DNA of 17,890 bases from JAJTHJ01 sp046316025. GTDB taxonomy: Bacteria; Pseudomonadota; Gammaproteobacteria; Burkholderiales; Burkholderiaceae_F. Positions 8,757 to 15,404 of the stretch are shown in pieces; the first letter of the stretch is position 1; each line of letters starts with the position of its first letter. The translations under genes and the position numbers were made by a program. The stretch spans positions 1 to 17,890 of the forward strand of contig JBKCXU010000080.1 of assembly GCA_046316025.1 (NCBI GenBank), in the 5' to 3' direction. Below the pieces are notes generated by a model. That model did not search any database and was not told where the DNA came from. It saw only the letters and a list, made by a program, of their open reading frames with translations.

Positions 8757-11585
8757 ATGTCCGACTCGCCGTCTCCCGCAGTGGAAACCGCCGACCTCGC
8801 GCCGCCCCCCCCCGGCGCCGCGGGCAGCGGCTACGCGCGGATCAAGGCGCTCTTCAATGCGGTGTGCGACCTGCCGGACGAAGCCGCCCAGCGCGCCGCC
8901 CTGCACGCTGTCGGTGCCAGCGTCGCCGAAACCGACCAGGTGCTCGCCCTGCTCGGCCACAGTGGCGAGGCCACCCGCTTTGCCCGCCCGGTGGCGCAGG
9001 CCGCCGCGCAGTGGCTGGACAACGAGCTCGTCGCCGGCGACCGGCTCGGCGCCTGGACTCTGGCGCGCGAAATGGGCCGCGGCGGCATGGGCCGCGTGTT
9101 CGAGGCCCAGCGCAGCGACGGCCACTACCAGCAGCGCGCCGCCATCAAAGTGCTGTTGGGCTACAGCGGCCCCGAGGCGCTGGAGCGCTTAAAGCGCGAG
9201 CGGCAGATCCTCGCCAACCTCGAGCACCCCAACATTGCGCGGCTGCTCGACGGTGGCACCACCCCGGCGGGGCGGCCGTATCTCGTGATGGAGTTTGCCG
9301 ACGGTGAGCCGATCGACCGGCACGCCCAGAACCACGCGCTCGACCTCGAAGCGCGGCTCGCCCTCTTCGATCAGGTGTGCGAAGCGCTCGCCTACGCGCA
9401 CCGGCAGTTGGTGATCCACTGCGACATCAAGCCCTCCAACGTGCTGGTGGACAAAGACGGCCGCGTGCGGCTGATCGACTTTGGCATCTCGCGGCTGGAA
9501 GGCGAGATAGATGCCGCACTGCCGGCGATGACGCTCGCCTACGCCAGCCCCGAGCAAAAGGCCGGGCAGGCGCCGGGTGTGGCGAGCGACATCTACAGCC
9601 TGGGGCGGTTGCTGCAAGAGCTGGTGGCTCCGGCACAGACCGAAGCGCACCGCCCCCACCCCAGCCCTCCCCCGCAGGCGGGGGAGGGAGTAGTCCCCGC
9701 CCATGCCAGCGACGGCAGACCGGGGCAAGTCGCAGTCGAGCATGGGCCACCGCAGGTTTCTCCCTCCCCCGCGCGCGGGGGAGGGTTGGGGTGGGGGCGT
9801 GAACGCCACAACGGTCTACCTCTGCCCCGCCAGAGCGACGCCAAGTCCCCAACCCCGAAACACCCCAACCACGAACTCGCCGCCATCGTCGCCAAGTCCA
9901 CCGCGGCGGAAGCCGCGGCCCGCTACGACTCGGTGGGCGCTTTGCAGCGCGACTTGCAGCGTCTCCGCGCCCACCAGCCGGTGCAGGCGCTGCCGCAGAC
10001 CGCGAGCTATGTGGCCGCCAAGCTCCTGCGCCGCCGCTGGCCCTGGGTCACGGCGGGTGCGGCGGCCCTGGTCATGGCCGCAGGCTTCACCGTGCGCGTG
10101 GTGCAGGAGCGCAACGAAGCGCAGTTCCAGCGCCAGCAGGCCGAAGGGCTGATCGAATTCATGCTCGACGATCTGCGCAAGAAGCTGGAGCCGGTCGGGC
10201 GGCTGGATGCGCTGGACGCGGTCGGGCAAAAGGCGCTCGCACACTATGGCGAGGCGGCCGAGGCCAACCTGGACGCCGCCGCACTCGGCCGGCGTGCGCG
10301 GTCGCTGCACCTGGTGGGCGAGATTGCCCGGCTGCGTGGCCGGCGCGACGAAGCCGCCGCCGCCTTTTCTCGCGCGGCCGCAACCACCGAACGGCTGCTG
10401 GCGCTGGCCCCCGACGACCCGCAGCGCCTCTACGAGCACGCGCAGAGCGTCTTCTGGGTCGGCTACCTGGATTACGACGCCGGCCGCTTCGACGCCGCGG
10501 AACCCGCGCTGCGGCGCTACGCCGAGCTGGCGAGTGCGCTGGTGGCACGCGAACCGGACAAACAAGAGTGGCAGATGGAGGTTGCTTATGCCGCCAGCAA
10601 TCTGGGGATGCTGGAGGTCAAGCGCGGGCGGCCGGCGCAAGCGCTACCGTACTTTGAGCAAGCGCGCGACGCGTGGACGGCGATACCCATAGCACACTCA
10701 GAACGCACCTCCGGGCTCGCGGAAAATCTTTCCGCTCTTGCGAAGGTCAATCAGGATCTCGGCCGCTATCCGGAGGCAATGGCAAGCGTAAGCGCAGTCG
10801 AAGGCCTGTTGCTGTCGCTTGCCGAGCGAGACAAGAACCTTGATGCTGCGCGACAACTGCAATTCGCTTACCGCGTCGCAGCGCAGGTAAACGTGAATAT
10901 CGGTGAGCTTGCTCGCGCGCAAAGCTATGCGGAACGCGCGGTGAGCATGGGGCTGCGCGCGCTGCAGGCGGACCCGGGCAACCAGTTCGTCTCGTCCGAA
11001 CTTGCTTTCTCGCGCGTAGTGCTGAGCGAGAGCGAGTTTTTTTCGGGGCATGACGACCGGGCCCGCGCCACTATGCGCGACGCCGAAGACGGTCTCAATC
11101 GATCCGCAGGCGAGCGTCTGGGCAATCATCAAGAGCTTGTGACCTTGCACGCGAGGGCACTGCGGCAGAGGGCCGTGCTCGCGCTGCGCCTTGGTGCCGG
11201 CGCAAGCGGCGAGGCGGCTGCTGTGCAGCGGTTTCTCGACAGCCTGCCCGTGGGGCCGAGCGATGACCGCGAACGACTGCGCGAGCTTGGCTGGCTGCGC
11301 TTCGAACTGGCGCGCCTGCTTGCTGCGGCCGGGCGCGTTGATCAGGCGCAGCAGCAGTTGACGGCGCTCGCCAAAGAGCTGCTGCCGGCCGCAGTGGCAC
11401 CGGACTGGAATTTGCTGACGCTGCGCGCCCGCGCGCTCGCCGTCAGCGGCCAGCAGGAGGAGGCGCAGGTGCTGGCGCGGCAGCTTGCGGGCACTGGTTT
11501 TCGGCACCCCGTTTATGCCGACCTTCAACGCGAGCTGGCAGGCGGGGCGATGCCGGCGGCGCAACCCAAAGGAGTTTCTCGATGA
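8757..11585 (+). CDS. Transmembrane Ser/Thr protein kinase with TPR-like C-terminus
   Basis: The protein has 942 residues. An N-terminal helical segment (about 25-90) is followed by a kinase domain (about 100-400): Gly loop GRGGMGRVF (107-115), Lys131, Glu148, catalytic loop HCDIKPSNVL (221-230, Asp223), DFG 241-243 and YASPEQ (262-267). One membrane helix (about 428-448) and a TPR-like helical region (about 500-930) follow. The segment LRKKLEPVGRLDALDAVG after the helix is a hallmark of kinases paired with this sigma group. The catalytic loop is HCD, not HRD, so this is a non-RD kinase. Residues about 296-370 are an insertion built from REP-like repeats. The ATG at 8757 suits the family, but a GTG at 8670 has an AGGAGG ten bases upstream and would add 29 residues. 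It probably phosphorylates the sigma factor; this is inference. Confidence 0.92.
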   Translation: MSDSPSPAVETADLAPPPPGAAGSGYARIKALFNAVCDLPDEAAQRAALHAVGASVAETDQVLALLGHSGEATRFARPVAQAAAQWLDNELVAGDRLGAWTLAREMGRGGMGRVFEAQRSDGHYQQRAAIKVLLGYSGPEALERLKRERQILANLEHPNIARLLDGGTTPAGRPYLVMEFADGEPIDRHAQNHALDLEARLALFDQVCEALAYAHRQLVIHCDIKPSNVLVDKDGRVRLIDFGISRLEGEIDAALPAMTLAYASPEQKAGQAPGVASDIYSLGRLLQELVAPAQTEAHRPHPSPPPQAGEGVVPAHASDGRPGQVAVEHGPPQVSPSPARGGGLGWGRERHNGLPLPRQSDAKSPTPKHPNHELAAIVAKSTAAEAAARYDSVGALQRDLQRLRAHQPVQALPQTASYVAAKLLRRRWPWVTAGAAALVMAAGFTVRVVQERNEAQFQRQQAEGLIEFMLDDLRKKLEPVGRLDALDAVGQKALAHYGEAAEANLDAAALGRRARSLHLVGEIARLRGRRDEAAAAFSRAAATTERLLALAPDDPQRLYEHAQSVFWVGYLDYDAGRFDAAEPALRRYAELASALVAREPDKQEWQMEVAYAASNLGMLEVKRGRPAQALPYFEQARDAWTAIPIAHSERTSGLAENLSALAKVNQDLGRYPEAMASVSAVEGLLLSLAERDKNLDAARQLQFAYRVAAQVNVNIGELARAQSYAERAVSMGLRALQADPGNQFVSSELAFSRVVLSESEFFSGHDDRARATMRDAEDGLNRSAGERLGNHQELVTLHARALRQRAVLALRLGAGASGEAAAVQRFLDSLPVGPSDDRERLRELGWLRFELARLLAAAGRVDQAQQQLTALAKELLPAAVAPDWNLLTLRARALAVSGQQEEAQVLARQLAGTGFRHPVYADLQRELAGGAMPAAQPKGVSR
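9645..9801. repeat. REP-like inverted pair inside the kinase gene
   Basis: Two G/C-rich palindromic units in opposite orientation: 9645-9690 and 9760-9801 (reverse complement), separated by 69 bases. Each has a CCCTCCCCCG...CGGGGGAGGG hairpin next to a CCCCCACCCCA arm. The first unit is identical over 46 bases to 12067-12112. The pair keeps the kinase frame open and encodes low-complexity Pro/Gly/Arg-rich sequence between the helix after DIYSLG and the last kinase helices. Confidence 0.85.
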
Positions 11586-11938
11586 GCAACAACACGATTC
11601 CGGTGACGGTGTCGGTCAGCACTGCGGGTAATGGTGGGTCGCGGGTTACCTGCAACCCGGACCCGGTCACGATCTCCGGCCGACCGGCTACCGTGCTATG
11701 GACGCTCGATCCTGCCTCGACCGGCTGGAAGTTCAAGGAGGGCGATAAGGCGATCACGATCCAGGGCCCCAACGCCGCCAGGGAGTTTTACGACTACACG
11801 ACCTCAACTGACGGCCGGACGCTGACCGTCGCCGATGCCGACGACAACTCTGCGCAGTACAGCTACACGCTGCACCTCAAGAACGCGTCCGGCGCTGAAG
11901 TTGACTTCGATCCTCAGATAAAGAACAGCGGCCAGTAG
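11582..11938 (+). CDS. Small beta-rich protein coupled to the kinase gene
   Basis: This is a 118-residue, mainly beta, soluble protein without a signal peptide. Its ATG overlaps the kinase stop (ATGA), with an AAAGGAG site inside the end of the kinase gene, so the two are translationally coupled and probably act together. The sequence has NPDPVTIS near the N-terminus and a C-terminal VDFDPQIKN. This pattern recalls the uncharacterised DP-EP family, but I could not confirm it. Position and coupling suggest a kinase substrate, ligand or output protein. It has a single cysteine. Base use is slightly less GC-biased than in the transport genes. Confidence 0.8.
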   Translation: MSNNTIPVTVSVSTAGNGGSRVTCNPDPVTISGRPATVLWTLDPASTGWKFKEGDKAITIQGPNAAREFYDYTTSTDGRTLTVADADDNSAQYSYTLHLKNASGAEVDFDPQIKNSGQ

Positions 11939-12066
11939 CCCGCTGAGTAAAGGCGGAAAAGAGGCCGTGTTCGATTTCTTTTTCGCCGTCGCTGGGTAGC
12001 GGCGTCGAACGCAACGGCCCCTCTTCCCCCGAGCCCCATCCACGCCCAGGAGCACAGGGCATCCGA

Positions 12067-12112
12067 GCGCACCGCCCCCACCCCAGCCCTCCCCCGCAGG
12101 CGGGGGAGGGAG
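12067..12112 (+). repeat. REP-like unit, identical to the copy in the kinase gene
   Basis: These 46 bases are identical to 9645-9690. The adjoining AGAAACCT also matches the flank of the inverted unit at 9760-9801 when read on the opposite strand. It is a dispersed intergenic repeat with a palindromic CCCTCCCCCG/CGGGGGAGGG core. Confidence 0.85.
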
Positions 12113-12352
12113 AAACCTCTCGACCGCGACGCAGTTGCATCGGCGATGAAGCGAAAAGAAGCCCCGCTCGAACTGTTTCTGCCGCTGGAGCAGCGCTGCG
12201 GCGAACTCGGCGACGGCTTCGGCAGAGTCGGGTTGCCAGACGCTGACGCATACGTCCAGCGGATGAAGTGCCGTGGCACGGTGTTCTCGGCACGCGCTTT
12301 GAGCCAAAGGTAGCCAGGCGCCGCGTGCTACCGCGCGTCCGCTCCACCGATG

Positions 12353-12385
12353 AATCGCCGGGCCGCAAAGCCCGGCGATTTTTTT
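12353..12385 (+). terminator. Rho-independent terminator
   Basis: An 11-bp perfect stem (12353-12363 with 12370-12380; arm core ATCGCCGGGC) with a six-base loop is followed directly by a run of Ts to 12385. It would end transcription of the kinase operon and isolate the following microprotein gene, whose promoter motif starts 12 bases later. Confidence 0.88.
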
Positions 12386-12396
12386 GGTCTGTGCAC

Positions 12397-12436
12397 TGAT
12401 AGTCGGCGTGTGTGACCTGCGTATAGGCAAATAGGG
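12397..12436 (+). promoter_or_regulatory. Island motif site c, upstream of microprotein 1
   Basis: TGAT (12397-12400), 16 bases, CTGCGTATAG (12417-12426), six bases, AGGG (12433-12436). It follows directly on the terminator, as expected for a new promoter. The gene start is 73 bases beyond the second box, leaving room for a structured leader. Confidence 0.6.
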
Positions 12437-12471
12437 CGGCTGCAAACGCCCCGCGGCGCCGGAGTCCCGGC
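12434..12471 (+). promoter_or_regulatory. Two-hairpin leader of microprotein 1
   Basis: GGGCG (12434-12438) pairs with CGCCC (12447-12451), and GCCGG (12458-12462) pairs with CCGGC (12467-12471). Both stems recur, with altered loops, before the paralogue at 14000. The AAGGAG ribosome site lies 15 bases downstream. This could be a regulatory or stabilising 5' leader; it could also simply reflect recent duplication. Confidence 0.4.
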
Positions 12472-12498
12472 ACCGCACCTGCCGCAAGGAGCACCGCC

Positions 12499-12813
12499 AT
12501 GAACCGCAACCTGTCCCCGATCCGCAAAGCCGCCGCCATCGCGCTGGCCGTCGCCGCTCCGTTCGCTTCCGCCGAGCAGCCGGCACCGCGTCATGTCGAC
12601 GAGCCGGTGTGGAGCGAGTTCGTCTACGAAAAGATCGGCGCGACGCCGAGCATCCGCTTCGGTCGTACCGCCACTGCGCCGGCCCACGCCGCCGACAAGC
12701 GGACGGTCGTCGCCACGCGCGGCAGCGATACACCGTCAGCCACCGCCCCCAAAGAAGAGCGCAGCGAGCAGCCGGCGACGGTTGCGGCGGCGCCTCTGGC
12801 CGGCGCCCGCTAG
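12499..12813 (+). CDS. Secreted microprotein 1 (WSEFVYEKIGATPS motif)
   Basis: This is a 104-residue exported protein. A Sec signal peptide occupies about residues 1-25 (MNRNLSPIRKAAAIALAVAAP, then FASA before the likely cut). The mature part starts with a conserved block DEPVWSEFVYEKIGATPSIRFGR (about 33-56), followed by a low-complexity Ala/Pro/Thr tail with no cysteines. The same block occurs in the paralogue at 14000-14326. An AAGGAG site (12486-12491) lies seven bases before the ATG. It is monocistronic: an intrinsic terminator lies upstream and a perfect hairpin downstream. I do not recognise the family; a periplasmic or secreted role under control of the island promoter is inferred. 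Confidence 0.82.
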   Translation: MNRNLSPIRKAAAIALAVAAPFASAEQPAPRHVDEPVWSEFVYEKIGATPSIRFGRTATAPAHAADKRTVVATRGSDTPSATAPKEERSEQPATVAAAPLAGAR

Positions 12814-13132
12814 CACGAGTCGTGTTGTTCGCACACCGGCGCCGCCCTGGCGCGGCGCCGGTGTGAGCGGGCATACCGCGGCAGGTCTCCGAAGAGACGG
12901 GCCCGTGGTGCTCGCATGAGCGGTGCAGCCGCTCGCGCTCATCGCCACCCGAGTCTGTGCTCCGCATAGCTGTGCCGACGGTAGCAGCGCACTTTTACCG
13001 CATGTTGGATCGCGGGCATCGCATCGGCGCGACGTCGCCGTTGCACGTCCCGATCCGGCTGTGATGTGAGAGATCCGATCGCAACTCTCGTCGTCACTTC
13101 ACTCTGGCGATCACTCTGAAGGAGAACGTCCC
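12814..13132. other. 319-base intergenic region
   Basis: It begins with the perfect hairpin at 12832-12865. The rest holds no convincing ORF and no match to the island promoter motif. The next gene's ribosome site (AAGGAG, 13119-13124) closes it. Any promoter for the gene at 13133 is not recognisable to me. Confidence 0.55.
12832..12865. terminator. Perfect 14-bp hairpin after microprotein 1
   Basis: The arms are CACACCGGCGCCGC (12832-12845) and its exact complement (12852-12865), with a six-base loop. It lies 18 bases after the stop codon. No T-run follows, so it may act as an RNA-stabilising 3' stem or a weak terminator. Confidence 0.6.
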
Positions 13133-13489
13133 ATGTGTAACCAAACCACCCCGCCGAACTCCCAACCGCTCGTGGCCGACTTTACGGTGACCGGCTTTGG
13201 CGGCGCGCCGTCGCAGTTGGCCACCGCTCACGCGCAGCTGAAGGACTTGCAAGCGTTGAAACTGTCCGTCTGCGTTGGCGCGAGCTACAACGCGTCTGCC
13301 AATCAAATCTGCTTCTCTGTGCCGATCTATGGCGATCTATGCATCACGTCGCCGATTCATGTTCCCGTCGGCGGTGCGCTTAAGGCGTGCGCCGAAACCT
13401 GCGGGTCGTTCATCCCCACCGGGCTGAAGGCCACGGTGTACCTGAACGGTACGGCGATCTGGAGCGGCACGGTCGTCGGCTCGTGCTGA
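13133..13489 (+). CDS. Cysteine-rich small protein without signal peptide
   Basis: This is a 118-residue protein with seven cysteines, at 2, 47, 60, 70, 86, 90 and 118. It has no signal peptide, although the cysteine content would suit a secreted disulfide-bonded fold. The body is beta-rich, with alternating hydrophobic strands (LKLSVCVG, ICFSVPIYG, LKATVYLNG). A good AAGGAG site lies eight bases before the ATG. I do not recognise it. It sits between the two microprotein genes and lacks an obvious copy of the island motif. The ending GSC is notable: the last residue is cysteine. Confidence 0.75.
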   Translation: MCNQTTPPNSQPLVADFTVTGFGGAPSQLATAHAQLKDLQALKLSVCVGASYNASANQICFSVPIYGDLCITSPIHVPVGGALKACAETCGSFIPTGLKATVYLNGTAIWSGTVVGSC

Positions 13490-13895
13490 CCGCCGCCGGG
13501 CTGGGCGGCGCGATGTGTCTTCCGTCGTCTCGCCCGACCAAAGCTTGCGCGGCGCGCCGGCGATGTCTTGGCTCGGCGCCGCTCTCGATTGCGCGCCGGC
13601 TAAGGCAGCGTCATGCCGGCCGCCGTTCGGACCCACGCCGTCATCGCTGCCGAATGCTGCTTGCGGCAGGCGCGAACTCGCCTGATTGCAGCGCTCCCTC
13701 ACTGCTTCGCAGTCGAGGGGGGTTACTGCCACCGCCGCTTGTGGGGGAGCGCAGGGCGGCGTGGCATGCATGGCGTATCGACAAGAGAGGGCCCGCCAAG
13801 GCCCGCAACGGTGGCCTTGGGCCACGGCATGCCTCGGCGTACAGGGCAGAGCGTCGGAACTGCGCTTCTGCTCCCCGGCGATGCGCGCCGCCGCG

Positions 13896-13935
13896 TGATA
13901 GCCGGGCGATATTCATTGCGTTTAGGTGAATAGGG
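13896..13935 (+). promoter_or_regulatory. Island motif site d, upstream of microprotein 2
   Basis: TGAT (13896-13899), 16 bases, TTGCGTTTAG (13916-13925), six bases, AGGG (13932-13935). An AAACGC arm (13943-13948) forms an inverted repeat with GCGTTT of the second box. The flanking GATAGCCG is shared with site b. Confidence 0.6.
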
Positions 13936-13970
13936 CGGGTGCAAACGCCCCGCGCTGCCGGAACCCCGGC
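13933..13970 (+). promoter_or_regulatory. Two-hairpin leader of microprotein 2
   Basis: GGGCG (13933-13937) pairs with CGCCC (13946-13950), and GCCGG (13957-13961) pairs with CCGGC (13966-13970). The stems are the same as in the leader at 12434, while loop bases differ. AAGGAG follows at 13987-13992. Confidence 0.4.
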
Positions 13971-13999
13971 ACCGCACCGCCGCCGCAAGGAGTAACGCC

Positions 14000-14326
14000 A
14001 TGAACCGCACCCTGTCACTTTCTCTCCGCAGTGCCATTGCCATCGCCCTGACCGCGACGGCCCCGCTGGCGAGCGCGCAGGACGCCGCGCGTCGCCACTT
14101 CGATGAGCCGGCGTGGAGCGAGTTCGTCTACGAAAAGATCGGCGCCACGCCCAGCGTCCGCTTCGGGCGTAACGAGACGCCCGCAGCGCCCGCGCAGGCG
14201 GCGGTCAAGCCGGCTGCCGCTGCGCGCGACTTCGACTTCGATCTTGGCACCGCCGCCGGGCGGCAGCCCACGGCTGCGCCCGACATGCGCAACGCGCAGT
14301 CGGCGCAAGTCGCCGTCAAACGCTGA
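14000..14326 (+). CDS. Secreted microprotein 2, paralogue of microprotein 1
   Basis: This is a 108-residue exported protein. The Sec signal peptide spans about residues 1-26, ending in LASAQ. The conserved block DEPAWSEFVYEKIGATPSVRFGR (about 35-57) is nearly identical to that of the gene at 12499, while the C-terminal tail has diverged (Ala/Pro-rich, then DFDFDLG and a basic end). Promoter motif, leader hairpins and ribosome site are shared too, so the two genes arose by duplication of a whole cassette about 1.5 kb long. AAGGAG lies seven bases before the ATG. Function is unknown; strong conservation of the block points to a specific partner. Confidence 0.83.
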   Translation: MNRTLSLSLRSAIAIALTATAPLASAQDAARRHFDEPAWSEFVYEKIGATPSVRFGRNETPAAPAQAAVKPAAAARDFDFDLGTAAGRQPTAAPDMRNAQSAQVAVKR

Positions 14327-14348
14327 AGCCAGGCAGAAGCAGTCCGCC

Positions 14349-14369
14349 GGCGTGCCGTGCGGCAGCGCC
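14349..14369. terminator. Hairpin after microprotein 2
   Basis: GGCGTGCCG pairs with CGGCA-G-CGCC across a two-base loop, with a one-base bulge. It lies 22 bases after the stop codon. There is no T-run. Confidence 0.3.
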
Positions 14370-14463
14370 TGTGGAAAGTCCGTGGAGCCCGGCGACCACG
14401 CAATAAAACGGGGCGATTGCCGAAAAGCCTTATGAGTAGGCAAACAGATCGGTGGAGTCGAAC

Positions 14464-14790
14464 ATGAGAGCAGTGGAAAAAATCACGGTCGTCAATCAAG
14501 GCGCTTATGTATTCAATTTTTCCGTGCAGTGGCTGAGCAGCGACGGAAAGTGGAATACCAGCGAATGGAACAGCGGCAACTATCCGGTCGGCCAGTCCCG
14601 GACGACGCCGTCTCTGGCCAGCATCGGCGTCCCGGCCGATGCGCTGGCCGTCACTCCCTACGGGCATGCAGTGGCAGGAACCTCGGGCCAGGGCGCGCCC
14701 TTCGTCGCCCCTGCCGCCAACGGGCAGATCGCCACGTACCAGGCAACCGGCACGACCTTCATCAACTTCGCGATCACCCTGATCGAGTAG
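14464..14790 (+). CDS. Small beta-sandwich-like protein, unknown
   Basis: This is a 108-residue protein with no signal peptide and no cysteine. Alternating hydrophobic residues and aromatic strands (ITVVNQGAYVFNFSVQW, then SGNYPVGQSRT and FINFAITLIE) suggest a compact beta-sandwich. The ATG at 14464 is preferred over an in-frame GTG at 14452; a GGTGGA ribosome site lies seven bases upstream. Base composition in the first 60 bases is clearly less GC-rich than in neighbouring genes, which may mean horizontal origin. The DUF1842-like gene follows after 46 bases, so the two may form an operon. I do not recognise the family. Confidence 0.75.
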   Translation: MRAVEKITVVNQGAYVFNFSVQWLSSDGKWNTSEWNSGNYPVGQSRTTPSLASIGVPADALAVTPYGHAVAGTSGQGAPFVAPAANGQIATYQATGTTFINFAITLIE

Positions 14791-14836
14791 TTGAACGCGC
14801 GGCCATCTCAACGCTTCTTGAATTGGAGAAACCATC

Positions 14837-15226
14837 ATGACGGAACCCGGTCTTTACTTGCTAAAACTCGCTTTCTCTGCCCCGTCGGGCATGGTCGGCG
14901 CCGGCTCGATGACGCTGGCGGTGGCGGTCGATGCCGCCGCGGGCACGCTGCACGGGCAGGCGCAAGGCACGATCCTGCAAGGGACGCAGCACCCGCAAAC
15001 CTTCTCCGCCCAAGTGTCGGGGGCAATGCACAGCACCGGCTTTGGCAGCATCGTCCGCGTCGGCGCCGCCTCCGGCGAGGCCGCCGTGTCGGTCGCCCCG
15101 CCGGCGATTGGCACGTATCTGGCCCCGTTCTCGGCGAGCTTCGGCGTGGATTCGAACTGGAGCGGGCAGGGCCAGTTCGTGGTCGGTTCGCATAGCTACC
15201 CGTGCACCGTGACCAAGGTCGACTAG
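14837..15226 (+). CDS. DUF1842-like small protein
   Basis: This is a 129-residue, beta-rich protein without a signal peptide. The pattern LHGQAQGTILQGT, then FSAQVSGAMHSTGFG and a final SNWSGQGQFVVG resembles the DUF1842 family (G-G-ITQ, S-VSG, DW-SG-A-Y). Members of that family are short proteins of unknown role in proteobacteria. A GGAG site lies eight bases before the ATG. It ends 57 bases before a 19-bp hairpin that probably terminates the unit. The family call is moderate, made from recalled pattern only. Confidence 0.7.
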   Translation: MTEPGLYLLKLAFSAPSGMVGAGSMTLAVAVDAAAGTLHGQAQGTILQGTQHPQTFSAQVSGAMHSTGFGSIVRVGAASGEAAVSVAPPAIGTYLAPFSASFGVDSNWSGQGQFVVGSHSYPCTVTKVD

Positions 15227-15282
15227 CCCTCGTCGGGTCTGTCGATTGGGTCGCAGCGGGCTCGCACGCCCGGCGATGACCC

Positions 15283-15324
15283 AAGGCCGTGTCGCCGCCG
15301 GTGCGCCGGCGGTGACGCGGCCTT
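15283..15324. terminator. 19-bp terminator-like hairpin
   Basis: The arms 15283-15301 and 15306-15324 pair fully, with two G-U pairs, around the tetraloop TGCG. It is the most stable hairpin I found. No T-run follows, so termination would need Rho or a non-canonical mechanism. It separates the DUF1842-like gene from the tail-collar operon. Confidence 0.6.
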
Positions 15325-15404
15325 GCTCGCTCAGCAGCGGCTATGCGTGCAGCGGCAGCCTGCCTGCCCCGCCGCCGGGCCGTAGCGATTTCGTTTTGGC
15401 GCGG

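Larger units (their letters stand above)
11939..12498. other. 560-base intergenic region: repeat, terminator and promoter
   Basis: No convincing gene. It contains one REP-like unit (12067-12112), a strong intrinsic terminator (12353-12385) and the promoter motif of the next gene. A 55-codon plus-strand ORF (12146-12313, beginning MKRKEAPLELF and ending before the terminator) has no ribosome site and no recognisable homology, so I leave it as possible but unsupported. Minus-strand ORFs here are Arg-rich, low-complexity shadows. Confidence 0.6.
13490..13999. other. 510-base intergenic region with several hairpins
   Basis: No convincing gene. Visible structures include a stem just after the upstream stop (13491-13497 with 13504-13510), a compact hairpin ACTGC-TTC-GCAGT flanked by CCCTC/GAGGG (13696-13719), an imperfect long stem (13727-13770) and GTGGCC-TTG-GGCCAC (13811-13825). 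The promoter motif and leader of the next gene occupy the last 105 bases. Overlapping ORFs in three frames are Arg-rich and lack ribosome sites. Confidence 0.5.

Noticed and set aside
7080..9125. A 681-codon minus-strand ORF across the membrane-protein and kinase region
   Set aside because: Composition is low-complexity Arg/Gly/Ala. It overlaps three supported plus-strand genes and two promoter motifs.
9645..9801. CRISPR array
   Set aside because: There are only two units, in opposite orientation, with palindromic G/C runs and no regular spacers; this fits a REP-type element.
12146..12313. 55-codon ORF between the REP-like unit and the terminator
   Set aside because: No ribosome site, no recognisable domain and no paralogue; it is kept only as a remark in the intergenic entry.
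13613..13933. Plus-strand ORFs in the region before microprotein 2
   Set aside because: Several overlapping frames are open, none has a ribosome site, and they run into the promoter motif; hairpins better explain the region.
14430..14455. Possible island motif before the gene at 14464 (TAGGCAAACAG resembles site c)
   Set aside because: The TGCGT core is missing, the upstream box is at the wrong distance (16, not 20 bases), and it sits too close to the start codon.
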